Source: Muribaculaceae bacterium
Lineage (GTDB): Bacteria > Bacteroidota > Bacteroidia > Bacteroidales > Muribaculaceae
Reading direction: 5' to 3'
NCBI GenBank assembly: GCA_017427945.1
Contig: JAFRRT010000012.1
Coordinates: forward strand, 62,001-126,000
DNA length: 64,000 bases
Position numbers and translations under genes: made by a program. The notes under the pieces were generated by a model. That model was not told the DNA's origin. It saw only the letters and a list, made by a program, of their open reading frames with translations, and made no database searches. Shown here piece by piece: positions 1 to 9,777 of this stretch. Position 1 is the stretch's first letter; each line of letters starts with the position of its first letter.

Positions 1-1432
1 TCACGCCGCTTGCATCGGAATCGTCGCCGAAGTTGTCCAATACCCACTGGCCAAAGCCGGCAAGGTCGGTGGTAACTGTAGCCACGCCAAAGGCCGCACT
101 CTCAAGCGGGGTGTATCCCCACGGCTCATAGTATGAGGGGAACACAGCGGCATCAAGTCCTGCCAACAAGTCGTAATAAGTCATGTCGAAGATGCCGTCA
201 TTGCCATTCAGGTAAGAAGGCACATCGATGACCGTGACAAGGTCCTGCGGCTCGTTGTGGATGCCCAGAGCATTGATGCGGCGCATCACAGGGTCGCCCT
301 CAGGGTCATACAGGTTGTGGGTAACAACCGGATTGAACAGGCGACGCGGCTTGCGGGCCGTCATCTGCTCGGCAAGGTCGGTACGTGGTGACTTCATCCA
401 TGCGGGTACAAGCACAAAGGCGACAACCTTGCGTTGCAGGCTGGTGACACGTCCCAAGGCATCACGCAGTGATGAGAGGGAATCCAGATACACGTCGATA
501 CCCTTGTTGCGCATCTCAAGGCGGCCCGAAGTAGCAACAATCATTGTGTCCTCGGGATAATGTTCGCCGGTGAGCGCGCTTGCCACTTGCAGCATGCGCT
601 TGCGGGCCGCAGCACGTTGTCGTGTGAATTTGGAGCCCTTGGGGACGTAGTTTTGCTCAAAGGCGTTAGGCGTCACCAGCGGGCGACGCTCCAGCAGTTG
701 GGCACACTCGCGGGCAGTCACATCGCTCACCGTCGTGAAGGCGTCCGCAGCATGTGCAGCAGCTTTTTCAAGCGAGTGCTTCGACTGCATATTGAGTTCA
801 CCTGCCATCTGGTCACCAAAGTAGCCTGGCATGTAGTCATACAAGGGCTTGCCGTTGCCGCAGATGCTGCGCCCGATGCTTGTGGCATGTGTGGTAAACA
901 CGGTAGCCACCTCAGGCATCGTGGCCTTGACGTGGAGCAATCCCATACCCGTGGTCCACTCATCAAAGTGGGCAACAACCCTCAATTCAGGGTCGTCCTT
1001 CCACCTGATGATGCTCTCGATAACGAGGGCTGCGGCATAGGCAAACATGCACGACTCGTCATAATCACCATAAGCATGCAGCGAGTCCACACCATAACGG
1101 TTCCACATCTCGGCATAAAGTTCGTTCTTGTAGGGGTACAGCGCATCATAAGTCACCAGCACAGCCAATGGCTTGCCAGGAACATCCCAGCGCCCTACCC
1201 TCACTTTCACGCCACTGGGCAGCTGCGCATGCGTCTGCCATGCAGCAAGTGGCGTCTTGCCCTCGATAAACGTGAGAGACGGGTTCTCGGCCGACCACAA
1301 GTCGGGACCGATGAAGATCAGGTTATCTTTATATCGTTTCTGGAGAGTCTTTGCCTTAGTTGAAAGTACGGCATAAATGCCGCCCACCTTATTACAGACC
1401 TCCCAACTGGTTTCAAACAGTAAGTCTAACAT
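1..1432 (-). CDS. Glycogen synthase, GT3 family (3' end outside window)
   Basis: Reads from ATG at 1432 leftwards off the window edge; 477 residues are visible and the C-terminus is missing. The N-terminus carries NKVGGIYAV, the nucleotide-sugar loop seen in eukaryotic-type (GT3) glycogen synthases rather than the KTGGL form of bacterial GT5 enzymes. Near the window edge it has YYEPWGYTPLE, the second GT3 signature around the catalytic glutamates. The family adds glucose from a nucleotide sugar to the non-reducing end of glycogen in the cytoplasm, and Bacteroidales use this type for storage. A -7 promoter element lies 33 bp upstream of the start. The family assignment is firm; donor preference (UDP- or ADP-glucose) cannot be read from the sequence. 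Confidence 0.9.
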   Translation of the reverse strand, partial: MLDLLFETSWEVCNKVGGIYAVLSTKAKTLQKRYKDNLIFIGPDLWSAENPSLTFIEGKTPLAAWQTHAQLPSGVKVRVGRWDVPGKPLAVLVTYDALYPYKNELYAEMWNRYGVDSLHAYGDYDESCMFAYAAALVIESIIRWKDDPELRVVAHFDEWTTGMGLLHVKATMPEVATVFTTHATSIGRSICGNGKPLYDYMPGYFGDQMAGELNMQSKHSLEKAAAHAADAFTTVSDVTARECAQLLERRPLVTPNAFEQNYVPKGSKFTRQRAAARKRMLQVASALTGEHYPEDTMIVATSGRLEMRNKGIDVYLDSLSSLRDALGRVTSLQRKVVAFVLVPAWMKSPRTDLAEQMTARKPRRLFNPVVTHNLYDPEGDPVMRRINALGIHNEPQDLVTVIDVPSYLNGNDGIFDMTYYDLLAGLDAAVFPSYYEPWGYTPLESAAFGVATVTTDLAGFGQWVLDNFGDDSDASGV

Positions 1433-1464
1433 TACTCAGCAGTTAAACATTGTAAATCAAGGCG

Positions 1465-1472
1465 CAAAGGTA
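1465..1472 (-). promoter_or_regulatory. Promoter -7 element of glycogen synthase gene
   Basis: The minus strand reads TACCTTTG, a full match to the Bacteroidetes -7 consensus TAnnTTTG, 33 bp upstream of the start codon. No well-spaced -33 TTG was seen. Confidence 0.6.
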
Positions 1473-1666
1473 CAAAAAAATCCTCAAATAGCCATTCAAT
1501 TTCAGGCAATTAACGCACTGTCATTTCATTAGTTCTAAGCAACACACTAATAATCAATACCTTAACGCGCATTGAGTTAATTTCGGTATTGAAACTTTTA
1601 GGGCTGAATATCAAGCAGATAAGAGCAGTGCAATCGTTTTCCCTAACAAAGTATGTATATAGAATA

Positions 1667-1714
1667 AGAAAAATGAAAAAAGAATGGCGCGGGGCAATTG
1701 TCGCCTCGCGCCAT
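1667..1714 (-). terminator. Intrinsic terminator of dnaK
   Basis: Downstream of the dnaK stop on the minus strand, ATGGCGCG (1714-1707) pairs with CGCGCCAT (1691-1684), followed by a T-rich tract (1683-1667). Together with the glycogen synthase promoter, this accounts for most of the 310 bp gap between the two genes. Confidence 0.8.
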
Positions 1715-1742
1715 GCATTGGGGATATTATTTACCACTATGA

Positions 1743-3671
1743 TTATTTCACTTCCTCGTAGGGGGTATCCTCGACATTGTCGCCACCCTGGTTGGGAGCA
1801 CCGCCACCGGGATTACCCTGGAAGCCTGCACCACCCATGTTACTGGGGTCGAAGCCAGCACCGGGCTGTCCCTGGGCACCGCCTGCCTGCTGATACATCT
1901 TCTCAAAGAGTGAGTTCAGTTCGGCAGAAGCAGTATCGATGGCTGCGATATCCTGGCTCTTGTGGGCCTCTTTAAGCTTGCCAAGAGCACCTTCGATCTG
2001 GCCCTTGATGTCGGCGGGCAGCTTATCACCGCTGTCCTTGAGCACCTTCTCGGTTTGGAAGATGAGGGCATCAGCGCCATTGATCTTGTCGATACGCTCC
2101 TTCTCGGCGGCATCGGCAGCAGCGTTGGCAGTAGCCTCGTCCTTCATGCGCTGGATTTCGGCGTCGCTCAAGCCGCTCGAAGCCTCGATGCGGATACTCT
2201 GTTCCTTGCCGGTAGCCTTGTCCTTGGCGCTCACGTTCATGATACCGTTGGCATCGACCTCAAAGGTCACCTCAATCTGAGGAATGCCACGGGGAGCGGG
2301 AGCAATGCCATCCAAGTGGAAGCGACCCAGCGTCTTGCAGTCCTTAGCCATGGGACGCTCACCCTGCAGCACGTGGATTTCCACCTCGGGCTGATTGTCG
2401 GCAGCGGTCGAGAAGATCTGGCTGCGACGAGCAGGGATAGTAGTGTTGGCGTCGATGAGCTTGGTCATTACACCGCCCAGAGTCTCAATACCTACTGACA
2501 GAGGCACTACATCAAGCAGCAGCACGTCCTTCACATCACCGGTGAGCACACCGCCCTGGATAGCGGCACCCACAGCAACAACCTCGTCGGGGTTAACACC
2601 CTTGGACGGAGCCTTACCGAAGAACTGCTCAACTACCTGCTGAACGGCGGGGATACGGGTTGAACCGCCCACGAGGATCACCTCGTTGATATCGCTGGTG
2701 TTCAAACCTGCATCGGCGAGTGCCTTGCGGCAGGGCTCGATGGTCTTTTGAATCAGGTCGTCGCACAACTGCTCAAATTTGGCACGCGACAGGTTCTTTA
2801 CCAAGTGCTTGGGCATGCCGTCAAGTTGAGTAATGTACGGCAGGTTGATTTCAGTGCTAGTAGAGCTGGAAAGCTCAATCTTGGCCTTCTCGGCAGCCTC
2901 TTTCAAGCGCTGCAGAGCCATAGGATCCTTGCGCAGGTCCATATTGTTCTCCTGCTGGAACTCATCGGCGAGCCAAGTAATGATGCGCTGGTCAAAGTCG
3001 TCACCACCCAGGTGGGTGTCACCATTGGTGGCCTTTACCTCAAACACACCGTCACCCAACTCCAGGATAGAGATATCAAATGTACCGCCACCCAAGTCAA
3101 ATACTGCAATGCGCTTGTCACTGTTGTCCTTGTCCAGACCGTAAGCCAGAGCGGCTGCAGTAGGCTCATTGACGATGCGCTGCACCTTCAGACCGGCGAT
3201 TTCGCCAGCTTCCTTGGTAGCCTTACGCTGTGAGTCGTTGAAGTAAGCCGGCACGGTAATGACAGCTTCGTCAACGGTAGTGCCTAGATAATCCTCGGCG
3301 GTCTTCTTCATCTTCTGAAGAATCATGGCCGAAATCTCCTGCGGCGTGTATTGGCGGCCGTCGATTTCAACGCGGGGTTGGTTGCTGCCATTGTTCACCA
3401 CCTTGTAAGGCATGCGGTTCACATCGCCCAGCACGTGGTCATAGGTCTCACCCATAAAGCGCTTGATTGAAAATACCGTACCCGTAGGATTCATGATGGC
3501 CTGGCGCTTAGCGGGGTCACCCACGATGCGCTCACCACCGTCCTTGAATGCAACCACCGAAGGGGTGGTGTTGCGACCCTCACTGTTGGGAATTACAACA
3601 GGCTTTGAGCCTTCAAGAACCGATACACACGAGTTAGTCGTTCCTAAATCAATACCAATAATCTTTGCCAT
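1743..3671 (-). CDS. dnaK: Molecular chaperone DnaK (Hsp70)
   Basis: A 642-residue Hsp70, the usual length. It starts at [16 protein letters not shown] with the phosphate-1 loop at residues 7-14. An upstream in-frame ATG would add 25 unlikely residues and was not used. The nucleotide-binding domain covers about 1-380, with [17 protein letters not shown] and [11 protein letters not shown]. The substrate-binding domain and lid follow, then a Gly/Gln/Pro-rich tail ending EEVK, the acidic terminus typical of DnaK. It folds and refolds proteins in the cytoplasm using ATP with DnaJ and GrpE, neither of which is adjacent. It is monocistronic, with its own terminator and an apparent sigma-54 promoter, which is unusual for dnaK. 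Confidence 0.98.
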   Translation of the reverse strand: MAKIIGIDLGTTNSCVSVLEGSKPVVIPNSEGRNTTPSVVAFKDGGERIVGDPAKRQAIMNPTGTVFSIKRFMGETYDHVLGDVNRMPYKVVNNGSNQPRVEIDGRQYTPQEISAMILQKMKKTAEDYLGTTVDEAVITVPAYFNDSQRKATKEAGEIAGLKVQRIVNEPTAAALAYGLDKDNSDKRIAVFDLGGGTFDISILELGDGVFEVKATNGDTHLGGDDFDQRIITWLADEFQQENNMDLRKDPMALQRLKEAAEKAKIELSSSTSTEINLPYITQLDGMPKHLVKNLSRAKFEQLCDDLIQKTIEPCRKALADAGLNTSDINEVILVGGSTRIPAVQQVVEQFFGKAPSKGVNPDEVVAVGAAIQGGVLTGDVKDVLLLDVVPLSVGIETLGGVMTKLIDANTTIPARRSQIFSTAADNQPEVEIHVLQGERPMAKDCKTLGRFHLDGIAPAPRGIPQIEVTFEVDANGIMNVSAKDKATGKEQSIRIEASSGLSDAEIQRMKDEATANAAADAAEKERIDKINGADALIFQTEKVLKDSGDKLPADIKGQIEGALGKLKEAHKSQDIAAIDTASAELNSLFEKMYQQAGGAQGQPGAGFDPSNMGGAGFQGNPGGGAPNQGGDNVEDTPYEEVK

Positions 3672-3741
3672 AATTTTTTCTCTCTTTCTTTTGTTATTTA
3701 ATGTTGTTTTTTTCTGTTGATTTGGTGACGCTTTTACACAG

Positions 3742-3811
3742 GTCACCCTCTATAGGCTTGCAAACGGTGTGCCAAAACAGACAGGGTGACACATTGTCAG
3801 CAAAACTGACA
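3742..3811. promoter_or_regulatory. Inverted repeats around the dnaK promoter
   Basis: GTCACCCT (3742-3749) is matched by AGGGTGAC (3783-3790), so the pair brackets the sigma-54 motif. Further upstream, TGTCAG (3795-3800) and CTGACA (3806-3811) form a perfect palindrome around CAAAA. Upstream palindromes of TGTCA/TGACA type suit an enhancer-binding activator or a repressor, but no regulator gene is nearby. Confidence 0.5.
3759..3774 (-). promoter_or_regulatory. Candidate sigma-54 (-24/-12) promoter of dnaK
   Basis: The minus strand reads TGGCAC (3774-3769), five bases, TTGCA (3763-3759). This is a complete match to the RpoN core TGGCAC-N5-TTGCA at the required spacing. It would start transcription near 3748, giving a leader of about 77 nt. 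No TAnnTTTG element was found on this strand between dnaK and udk. Assigned by pattern only. Confidence 0.6.
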
Positions 3812-3892
3812 GGCCTTAAATTGACATGAATCATGGATAATTAGGCTTTTTATCAGGTTTTCATTAACGTTTCCTGCGGTGCTGCGCGCCTT

Positions 3893-3974
3893 GGGCAAGA
3901 TAAGATGCGCTTCGGGAATGCAAGAAAAATTTCTTTTTTCTTGTCATTCCGCTCGGCTTTCATTATCTTTGCAT
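3893..3974 (+). repeat. Promoter-bearing palindromic repeat, copy 1
   Basis: This 82 bp imperfect palindrome ends in the -7 element TATCTTTG (3964-3971). It is clearly alignable with 11689-11770: both run CAAGATA, TGCGCYTCGGG, TTGCAA-like A-rich arm, T-rich arm, CCGCTCG, then TATCTTTGC. The two arms can pair around the A/T-rich centre. The repeat supplies the udk promoter. Confidence 0.65.
3941..3971 (+). promoter_or_regulatory. Promoter of udk-lptB
   Basis: TTG at 3941-3943, 20 bp, then TATCTTTG at 3964-3971, matching the Bacteroidetes -33/-7 pattern. It lies about 67 bp before the udk start, inside the repeat copy. Confidence 0.7.
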
Positions 3975-4038
3975 GTTTGAATTGTGCCATTACGGCTCAA
4001 TCGGCTTATAGTGTGACCTTTAAAACCAAGTTAATGTT

Positions 4039-4662
4039 ATGATTATCATCGGTATAGCCGGCGGTACCGGCTCAGGCAAAACTACAGTAGTGCGTAAAAT
4101 CATGGAACGCTTGCCCGAGGGCGAGGTGGGTGTAATTTCCCAAGACTCCTATTACAAGGACTCAAGCCACGTTCCACCCGAAGAGCGTCAGAACATTAAC
4201 TTTGACGAACCCGCAGCATTTGACTGGAACCTGTTGCTAGAGCATGTCAAGATGCTCAAGCGCGGTGAATCCATAGAGATGCCCACCTACAGCTACCTGA
4301 CCTGTTCTCGCCAGAAAGAGACAGTGCCCATGGGTCCCCATGACGTGGTGCTCATCGAGGGCATTATGGCCCTGGTGGATGCTCGCCTGCGCAAAATGAT
4401 GGACATCAAGGTGTTTGTGGATGCCGACGGTGACGACCGCCTGATACGCGTCATCTCTCGTGACTGCATCGAGCGTGGCCGCACGGCCGAGGCTGTCATT
4501 GAGCGCTACCAGCGCGTGCTTAAGCCCATGCACCAGCTGCACATCGAGCCGACGAAGAAGTTTGCCAACATCATCATCCCCGAGGGCGGCAACAACGAGG
4601 TTGCCATCAACCTGATTACCGACTATATCAAGGGAAGGCTCACCACCAATAAGAAAAAATGA
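4039..4662 (+). CDS. udk: Uridine kinase
   Basis: A 207-residue P-loop kinase of normal length. GGTGSGKTT at residues 8-16 is the Walker A motif, and the family phosphorylates uridine and cytidine with ATP or GTP for pyrimidine salvage. Further signs are [17 protein letters not shown] and the lid segment [11 protein letters not shown], all characteristic of Udk. It overlaps the next gene (lptB) by ATGA, so the two are translationally coupled although their functions differ. The identification is secure. Confidence 0.96.
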   Translation: MIIIGIAGGTGSGKTTVVRKIMERLPEGEVGVISQDSYYKDSSHVPPEERQNINFDEPAAFDWNLLLEHVKMLKRGESIEMPTYSYLTCSRQKETVPMGPHDVVLIEGIMALVDARLRKMMDIKVFVDADGDDRLIRVISRDCIERGRTAEAVIERYQRVLKPMHQLHIEPTKKFANIIIPEGGNNEVAINLITDYIKGRLTTNKKK

Positions 4663-5513
4663 AACTGCCCTGGCAACACAACACCACAGCCAATAACGGC
4701 GACAAGCCAGCGGCCACAAAGCCGGGTGATAAAGCCACTGCTGCGCGATTGAATGCCTCGGGCGAGGCAGGCACGCTCGTGCTCAGCACCGACAACCTGG
4801 TGAAGAAGTACCGCCAACGCACTGTTGTTAACCACGTTTCTATTGACGTTCATCAAGGTGAGATTGTTGGTCTGCTTGGTCCCAATGGCGCAGGAAAGAC
4901 CACTACTTTCTACATGACGACAGGACTGGTAACGCCTAACGAGGGTCGCGTGTTTCTCAATGATGTGGACATCACCACCCTACCCGTTTATCGTCGTGCT
5001 CAGTTAGGCATCGGCTATCTGCCGCAGGAGGCATCGGTATTCCGCACCCTCAGTGTCGAGGACAACATCCGTACTGTGCTTGAGATGACAGATCTCACCC
5101 CTGCCGAGCAAAAAGACCGCTTGGAGCAGCTCATCAGCGAGTTCCATTTGCAGAAGGTACGCAAGAACCTGGGTAACCGCCTGTCGGGTGGCGAGCGTCG
5201 CCGCACCGAGATTGCCCGCGGCCTTGCCATCAACCCCCGTTTCATCATGCTTGATGAGCCGTTCGCCGGTGTGGACCCTATTGCTGTGGAGGATATCCAG
5301 AGCATCGTGTATAGCCTCAAGAGCAAGAACATCGGCATCCTCATCACCGACCACAACGCCCCCGAGACTTTGAGTATCACCGACAGGGCCTACCTGCTGT
5401 TCGAGGGTAAAATCCTGTTCCAAGGTACCAGTGAGGAGTTGGCCGAGAACCCGATTGTTCGTGACAAGTACTTAGGACACAACTTCGTCTTCCGCCGCAA
5501 GAAATTCGACTGA
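4659..5513 (+). CDS. lptB: LPS export ABC transporter ATP-binding protein
   Basis: A 284-residue ABC ATPase that powers LptFG to pull lipopolysaccharide from the inner membrane into the Lpt bridge. It has Walker [10 protein letters not shown], the signature [12 protein letters not shown] and Walker [14 protein letters not shown] with the LptB-type sequence. The ABC core begins near residue 42 ([15 protein letters not shown]). The first 40 or so residues are a low-complexity Ala/Thr/Lys extension not found in E. coli LptB (241 residues). The start overlaps the udk stop by ATGA, which supports this N-terminus. A probable membrane partner (38858-40801) is 34 kb away. Confidence 0.93.
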   Translation: MKLPWQHNTTANNGDKPAATKPGDKATAARLNASGEAGTLVLSTDNLVKKYRQRTVVNHVSIDVHQGEIVGLLGPNGAGKTTTFYMTTGLVTPNEGRVFLNDVDITTLPVYRRAQLGIGYLPQEASVFRTLSVEDNIRTVLEMTDLTPAEQKDRLEQLISEFHLQKVRKNLGNRLSGGERRRTEIARGLAINPRFIMLDEPFAGVDPIAVEDIQSIVYSLKSKNIGILITDHNAPETLSITDRAYLLFEGKILFQGTSEELAENPIVRDKYLGHNFVFRRKKFD

Positions 5514-5534
5514 CAATAACGATAAAAGCAAATG

Positions 5535-5575
5535 ATTAATGCCGCCAAAGAAAACTTTAGCGGCATTAATTCTTT
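5535..5575. terminator. Shared terminator between lptB and the convergent gene
   Basis: ATTAATGCCGC (5535-5545) pairs perfectly with GCGGCATTAAT (5560-5570) and is followed by TCTTT. It sits between two convergent genes and can serve both. Confidence 0.8.
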
Positions 5576-5607
5576 ATTGAAAATAGCTGTCCTTTTACTG
5601 ATTATTC

Positions 5608-7464
5608 TCAATAGGCAACATTATATTTTTCGATACGCCAAATTGTACCCTCAATGAGTGAGCAATAGACAGTACCTGTTTCATCTACCTCAAATCCATT
5701 AAACTCGCTGGAGCCTAACTGAGAGGTGAACACCAGTTTATGTGTTGCGGCATCGACGACAGCCAGCATGCCGCGACGGGATCCGCAATAGATGAAGCCG
5801 TCATGCTCCAGCACAATGCAGGGAGCGTGCTCGTAGCCGAAGCCCAAATCGACTTTCCACAACATCTCATATTTGTCGCCAGTGCTCATGGCAACCAATA
5901 CTCCGTCCATGGTCTTGGCATAAGCTACCTTGCCGTCGGCACTGTGACCAAGGCTCTCGCGTACCTTGTTATCATTCTTCTCACGCCAAATTTCCTTTCC
6001 ACTCTTTCGGTCAACGGCAGTTGTCACACGGTCAGGAGCGACGATGACAACACGCTCGGGAGTGACCACAGGCACAACGTTACCAGGGCTATAGAGGTTG
6101 ACATTCTTGCCGTTGTTCCATTGCCAATGCAAGGCTCCAGAGCGACGGTCCAGACTGCGCAGGTAGGTGTCCCAAGCGCCGAAGATAACATCATTGCCAT
6201 CGACCACGGGCTCGGCCTGACAGTAGTTATTGATGTCATTGTACTGCCACAACAAGCGGTGGCGCTTCACGTCCCATGCCTGGAACGTCTTGTAACCGCC
6301 TTGATAGAGGATGCCGTCTTTCACAACGCCGTCGGCAACGTAAGGCCCATCGGCATCGTATTGCCACTTGGCTTTGCCGTTTTTCTTGTCGAGCCAGACG
6401 AGGCGTCTGTCACTGGTCGGCAACACGATGTACTTATCACCCACAGCAGGTCGCGAGAAGAGCATGGCGTCGGTCTTATATAGCCAGCGCAACTCACCCG
6501 TCAGCTTGTCAACCGCCTTGCAATAACCCAGGGAGTTGCCAAAATACAGGTTCTTGCCGTCCACGCCCACGCGGGTAAAAATAGATGCATTGTCAGTCAC
6601 CACATTCTTCACCATGAACTTCAGACGCTGATGATATTCATATTCGGGCAGAAAACTGCTTTCAGGCAATTGAGGCGTATCGTAATCCAGGTTGATGCGG
6701 TAAGCATACATTTCTTCTGGTTTAGCGCCTATCACTTTATTATATATATAAATCCATTGGCGGTCAAGGTCGATGTTCATCAACGTATAACCATAATTGC
6801 CGCCGCCCATGTCAAGGGCACGCACCATCACGCCGTTGATGCCGTCGGTCTCATAAAGACGCCAACTGTGGTAATGGCCGCACTGATGCGTTATGACCGG
6901 GTATTTCTTGAGAATGTCCACATAGGCGCGGTAGTTGTCCAAATCGGCTAAAATGGGATAGTGGTTGACGCTCAACACCTTCATGCCAGGTTTAACCATC
7001 GCCGTGAGGGTGCTGTCGAGCCACAAGAGGTCCTCCTGCTTGATGTGGCCGTCGCCCATCTTCATGAATGGGCCGCAATTCATGCCCACAACCACCAGGT
7101 CATCGACGGTGAAAACAAAGCGGTCACTGCCCCACAGGTCATTAAAGGTCTTGCAGGCACTCTGGCTCCAGTTGTTCTCATGATTACCAGGTATGATATA
7201 AAACGGATGAGTGATGTCATCAAGGATTCCCTTGATGTTGCGCAGCTGCTCGTCGCTGCCCTCGTTGGTCAAGTCGCCAGAGAGGATCACTGCATCTACT
7301 TCGGCAGCATTGATTTCGGCAACCGCTTCACGCAGCTTGCCTTCGTTGGCATTACCCGGTGTGACATGCACATCACTCAAGATGGCCAATTTAACCACGC
7401 CACCTTGTACCGCAAGTGACAATGTCACCACAGCAACTAATAAAAGGAGCACTCGTTTCATCAT
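5608..7464 (-). CDS. Secreted metallophosphoesterase with C-terminal PQQ-like beta-propeller
   Basis: A 618-residue protein with a signal peptide (MMKRVLLLLVAVVTLSLAVQ). Residues about 25-260 form a calcineurin-type phosphoesterase with all metal-binding motifs in order: SDVH, SGDLTNE, PGNHEN, VNHYP and GHYHS. Residues about 290-618 hold repeated blades of the PQQ/quinoprotein type (LDRRSGALHWQW, VDRKSGKEIWRE, DAATHKLVF). It should act in the periplasm or at the cell surface on a phosphoester substrate that cannot be named; the propeller may bind a ligand or protein. Starts at 7464 or 7461 are both possible. It is transcribed alone, convergent with lptB. Confidence 0.85.
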   Translation of the reverse strand: MMKRVLLLLVAVVTLSLAVQGGVVKLAILSDVHVTPGNANEGKLREAVAEINAAEVDAVILSGDLTNEGSDEQLRNIKGILDDITHPFYIIPGNHENNWSQSACKTFNDLWGSDRFVFTVDDLVVVGMNCGPFMKMGDGHIKQEDLLWLDSTLTAMVKPGMKVLSVNHYPILADLDNYRAYVDILKKYPVITHQCGHYHSWRLYETDGINGVMVRALDMGGGNYGYTLMNIDLDRQWIYIYNKVIGAKPEEMYAYRINLDYDTPQLPESSFLPEYEYHQRLKFMVKNVVTDNASIFTRVGVDGKNLYFGNSLGYCKAVDKLTGELRWLYKTDAMLFSRPAVGDKYIVLPTSDRRLVWLDKKNGKAKWQYDADGPYVADGVVKDGILYQGGYKTFQAWDVKRHRLLWQYNDINNYCQAEPVVDGNDVIFGAWDTYLRSLDRRSGALHWQWNNGKNVNLYSPGNVVPVVTPERVVIVAPDRVTTAVDRKSGKEIWREKNDNKVRESLGHSADGKVAYAKTMDGVLVAMSTGDKYEMLWKVDLGFGYEHAPCIVLEHDGFIYCGSRRGMLAVVDAATHKLVFTSQLGSSEFNGFEVDETGTVYCSLIEGTIWRIEKYNVAY

Positions 7465-7492
7465 AATTGGAGCTGTTTTAGATTATTTTCCA

Positions 7493-7500
7493 CAAAATTA
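7493..7500 (-). promoter_or_regulatory. Promoter -7 element of the phosphoesterase gene
   Basis: The minus strand reads TAATTTTG, 29 bp upstream of the start codon. A TTG at 7525-7523 lies 22 bp further upstream as a possible -33 element. Confidence 0.6.
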
Positions 7501-7657
7501 CATCAAATGTGCCGATATTCCTCAATCCACAAGAAATAAAGTGTGTAGATTTAACGGATTTCATGTTTTATCAAGTGTTTTGGACTCAATACTTGTTTCT
7601 AAATAAGCAATTCCAAAAATTCCTTGAAAATATGCCTACAGTGAATAAAAATTGCAT

Positions 7658-7665
7658 TAACTTTG
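7658..7665 (+). promoter_or_regulatory. Promoter -7 element of the fprA-nfn cluster
   Basis: TAACTTTG matches TAnnTTTG and lies 57 bp before the flavodiiron start codon. No convincing -33 element at the right distance. Confidence 0.5.
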
Positions 7666-7721
7666 CAGATTGTTTAAACATTAACTGTCTATAGACTATT
7701 AACTGATTCAAAAATAGACCA

Positions 7722-8909
7722 ATGACTAAAAAACTGACCGACCGAGTGACTTGGGTGGGAAAAGTAGATTGGGAACTCAAGACGTTCCATGGCGACGAAT
7801 TGTCGACCTTTAGAGGCTCCAGCTACAATTCCTACTTGATCCGTGACAAGAAGACCGTACTGATCGACACCGTGTGGCTGCCATACAGCCGCGAGTTTGT
7901 CAAGAACCTGAAACAGGAAATTGACCTCAGCAAAATCGACTATATTGTGATGTGTCACAACGAGATTGACCACAGCGGTGCCCTTGTGGACCTGATGCGC
8001 GAAATCCCTGACACTCCCATCTATTGCACTGCCAAAGGCGAAGCCATCATTCGTGGCCACTATCATCAGGATTGGAATTTTGTGAATGTCAAGACCGGCG
8101 ACAAGCTGGAACTGGGCGACACTACCCTCACCTTTATCGAGGCTACGATGCTGCACTGGCCCGACACGATGTTCTGCTACTTGAGTGGCGAGGAAATCCT
8201 GTTCAGCAACGACGGCTTCGGTCAGCACTTCGCCACCGAATCGCTTTATGACGACTTGGTATGCGAGGCCGAGGTCATGCAGGAGGCCGAGAAATACTAT
8301 GCCAACATCCTCGCGCCGTTCAGCATGCTGGTCAACCGCAAGGTAAAAGAAATCCTGGCAATGAATTTGCCAGTGAAGATGATTTGCCCCAGCCATGGCA
8401 TCATTTGGCGCAACAAGCCCAACCTGATTATCGAGAAATACCTGCAATGGAGCGATGCCTATCAGGAAGACCAGGTGACCATCGTCTATGACACCATGTG
8501 GCAGTCCACCCGCCTGATGGCACAAGCCATTGCCGACGGCATCCGTGAGCAGTCACCCACAACGACCGTGAAATTGTTCAATGCCGCACACACCGACAAG
8601 AACGACATCCTCACCGAGGTGTTCCACTCCCGCGCCGTGCTCGTGGGCTCTCCCACCATCAATAACGGCTACAGCTATGCCATTGCCGGCATCCTGGAAA
8701 TGATGAAAGGTCAGAAGCTCAAGAAGAAAAAAGGTGCCGCTTTTGGCAGCTACGGCTGGAGCGGTGAGGGCATCAAACTCATCACCGAACACCTCAAGGC
8801 CGCCGGCTTCGAGACCGTGAACGACGGCATCCGCACCCTGTGGGTGCCCGACCAGGACGTCTTGGCACAATGCCACGAGTTCGGCAAAGAGTTCGCTGCC
8901 GCATTATAA
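7722..8909 (+). CDS. fprA: Flavodiiron protein (A-type flavoprotein, FprA family)
   Basis: A 395-residue flavodiiron protein of standard length. The N-terminal metallo-beta-lactamase-like domain carries the di-iron ligands H79, E81, D83 (in HNEIDHSG, with H84 beside them), H145, D164 and H225. The C-terminal flavodoxin domain begins near residue 250 with the FMN loop TMWQST. The family reduces O2 to water or NO to N2O and protects anaerobes during exposure to oxygen. It heads a three-gene set with two Nfn-type subunits (50 and 35 bp gaps). The order suggests electrons from ferredoxin/NAD(P)H, but no rubredoxin gene or domain is present, so the direct donor is unknown. Confidence 0.93.
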   Translation: MTKKLTDRVTWVGKVDWELKTFHGDELSTFRGSSYNSYLIRDKKTVLIDTVWLPYSREFVKNLKQEIDLSKIDYIVMCHNEIDHSGALVDLMREIPDTPIYCTAKGEAIIRGHYHQDWNFVNVKTGDKLELGDTTLTFIEATMLHWPDTMFCYLSGEEILFSNDGFGQHFATESLYDDLVCEAEVMQEAEKYYANILAPFSMLVNRKVKEILAMNLPVKMICPSHGIIWRNKPNLIIEKYLQWSDAYQEDQVTIVYDTMWQSTRLMAQAIADGIREQSPTTTVKLFNAAHTDKNDILTEVFHSRAVLVGSPTINNGYSYAIAGILEMMKGQKLKKKKGAAFGSYGWSGEGIKLITEHLKAAGFETVNDGIRTLWVPDQDVLAQCHEFGKEFAAAL

Positions 8910-8959
8910 AAAGATAACAACTAATACAAAAATACAATTAACTAATTCACTAAGAAACA

Positions 8960-9742
8960 ATGAACAAAGTCGTTAGTAAAGAGCAGTTTTCTGCTAACGT
9001 GACGAAGCTTGTCGTTGAGGCTCCCCTCATCGCCAAGGCACGCCGCGCTGGTCACTTTGTGATTGTACGCGCTGGCGAAAAAGGCGAACGTATTCCCTTG
9101 ACTATCGCCGATAGCGACCCCAAGGCCGGTACCATCACACTGGTTATCCAAAGCGTTGGCGACAGCACGCGCAAAATCTGCGCCCTGAATCCCGGTGAAT
9201 ATCTCCACGACGTGGTAGGTCCCCTGGGTCAAGCAACACACATTGAGAAGTATGGCACCGTGCTGTGCGCCGGTGGCGGTGTAGGTACCGCTCCTCTGCT
9301 GCCCATCATCCGTGCCATGAAAGAGGCCGGTAACCGCGTGATCAGCGTGCTGGCAGGCCGCACCAAGGACCTCATTATTCTTGAGGACGAGGTACGCGCA
9401 TCGAGTGATGAGACCATCATCATGACCGATGACGGCAGTTATGGCAACAAGGGTGTTGTCACCGTGGGCATGGAAGAAGTCCTCAAGCGTGAGCATGTGG
9501 ACTACTGCGTGACCATCGGTCCTGCCATCATGATGAAGTTCTGTGCCCTGTTGACCAAGAAGTATGAGGTGCCCACCGAGGCCTCGCTCAATGCTATCAT
9601 GGTTGACGGAACCGGCATGTGCGGCGCTTGCCGTGTGACCGTGGGCGGTAAGACGCGCTTTGTGTGTGTCGAGGGTCCCGAGTTCAATGCCCATGAGATT
9701 GATTTTGACGAGTTGATGATGCGCCTCAGGGGTGCTCAATAA
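8960..9742 (+). CDS. Nfn small subunit-like FAD/[2Fe-2S] protein
   Basis: A 260-residue protein of the PyrK/ferredoxin-NADP reductase-like family, corresponding to NfnA (small subunit) of NADH-dependent ferredoxin:NADP oxidoreductase. It has an FAD-binding beta barrel, an NAD-binding region with CAGGGVGTAPLLP, and a C-terminal [2Fe-2S] site with C221, C224 and C236. Asp216 in VDGTGMCGAC is a candidate fourth ligand, as Nfn is known for an Asp-ligated cluster. In databases this type is often called sulfide or dihydroorotate dehydrogenase-like. It is followed after 35 bp by the large-subunit partner, which supports the Nfn reading; electron bifurcation itself is inferred. Confidence 0.88.
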   Translation: MNKVVSKEQFSANVTKLVVEAPLIAKARRAGHFVIVRAGEKGERIPLTIADSDPKAGTITLVIQSVGDSTRKICALNPGEYLHDVVGPLGQATHIEKYGTVLCAGGGVGTAPLLPIIRAMKEAGNRVISVLAGRTKDLIILEDEVRASSDETIIMTDDGSYGNKGVVTVGMEEVLKREHVDYCVTIGPAIMMKFCALLTKKYEVPTEASLNAIMVDGTGMCGACRVTVGGKTRFVCVEGPEFNAHEIDFDELMMRLRGAQ

Positions 9743-9777
9743 TTCTATTAATGACTAATAATTGACATTCTATAGAA

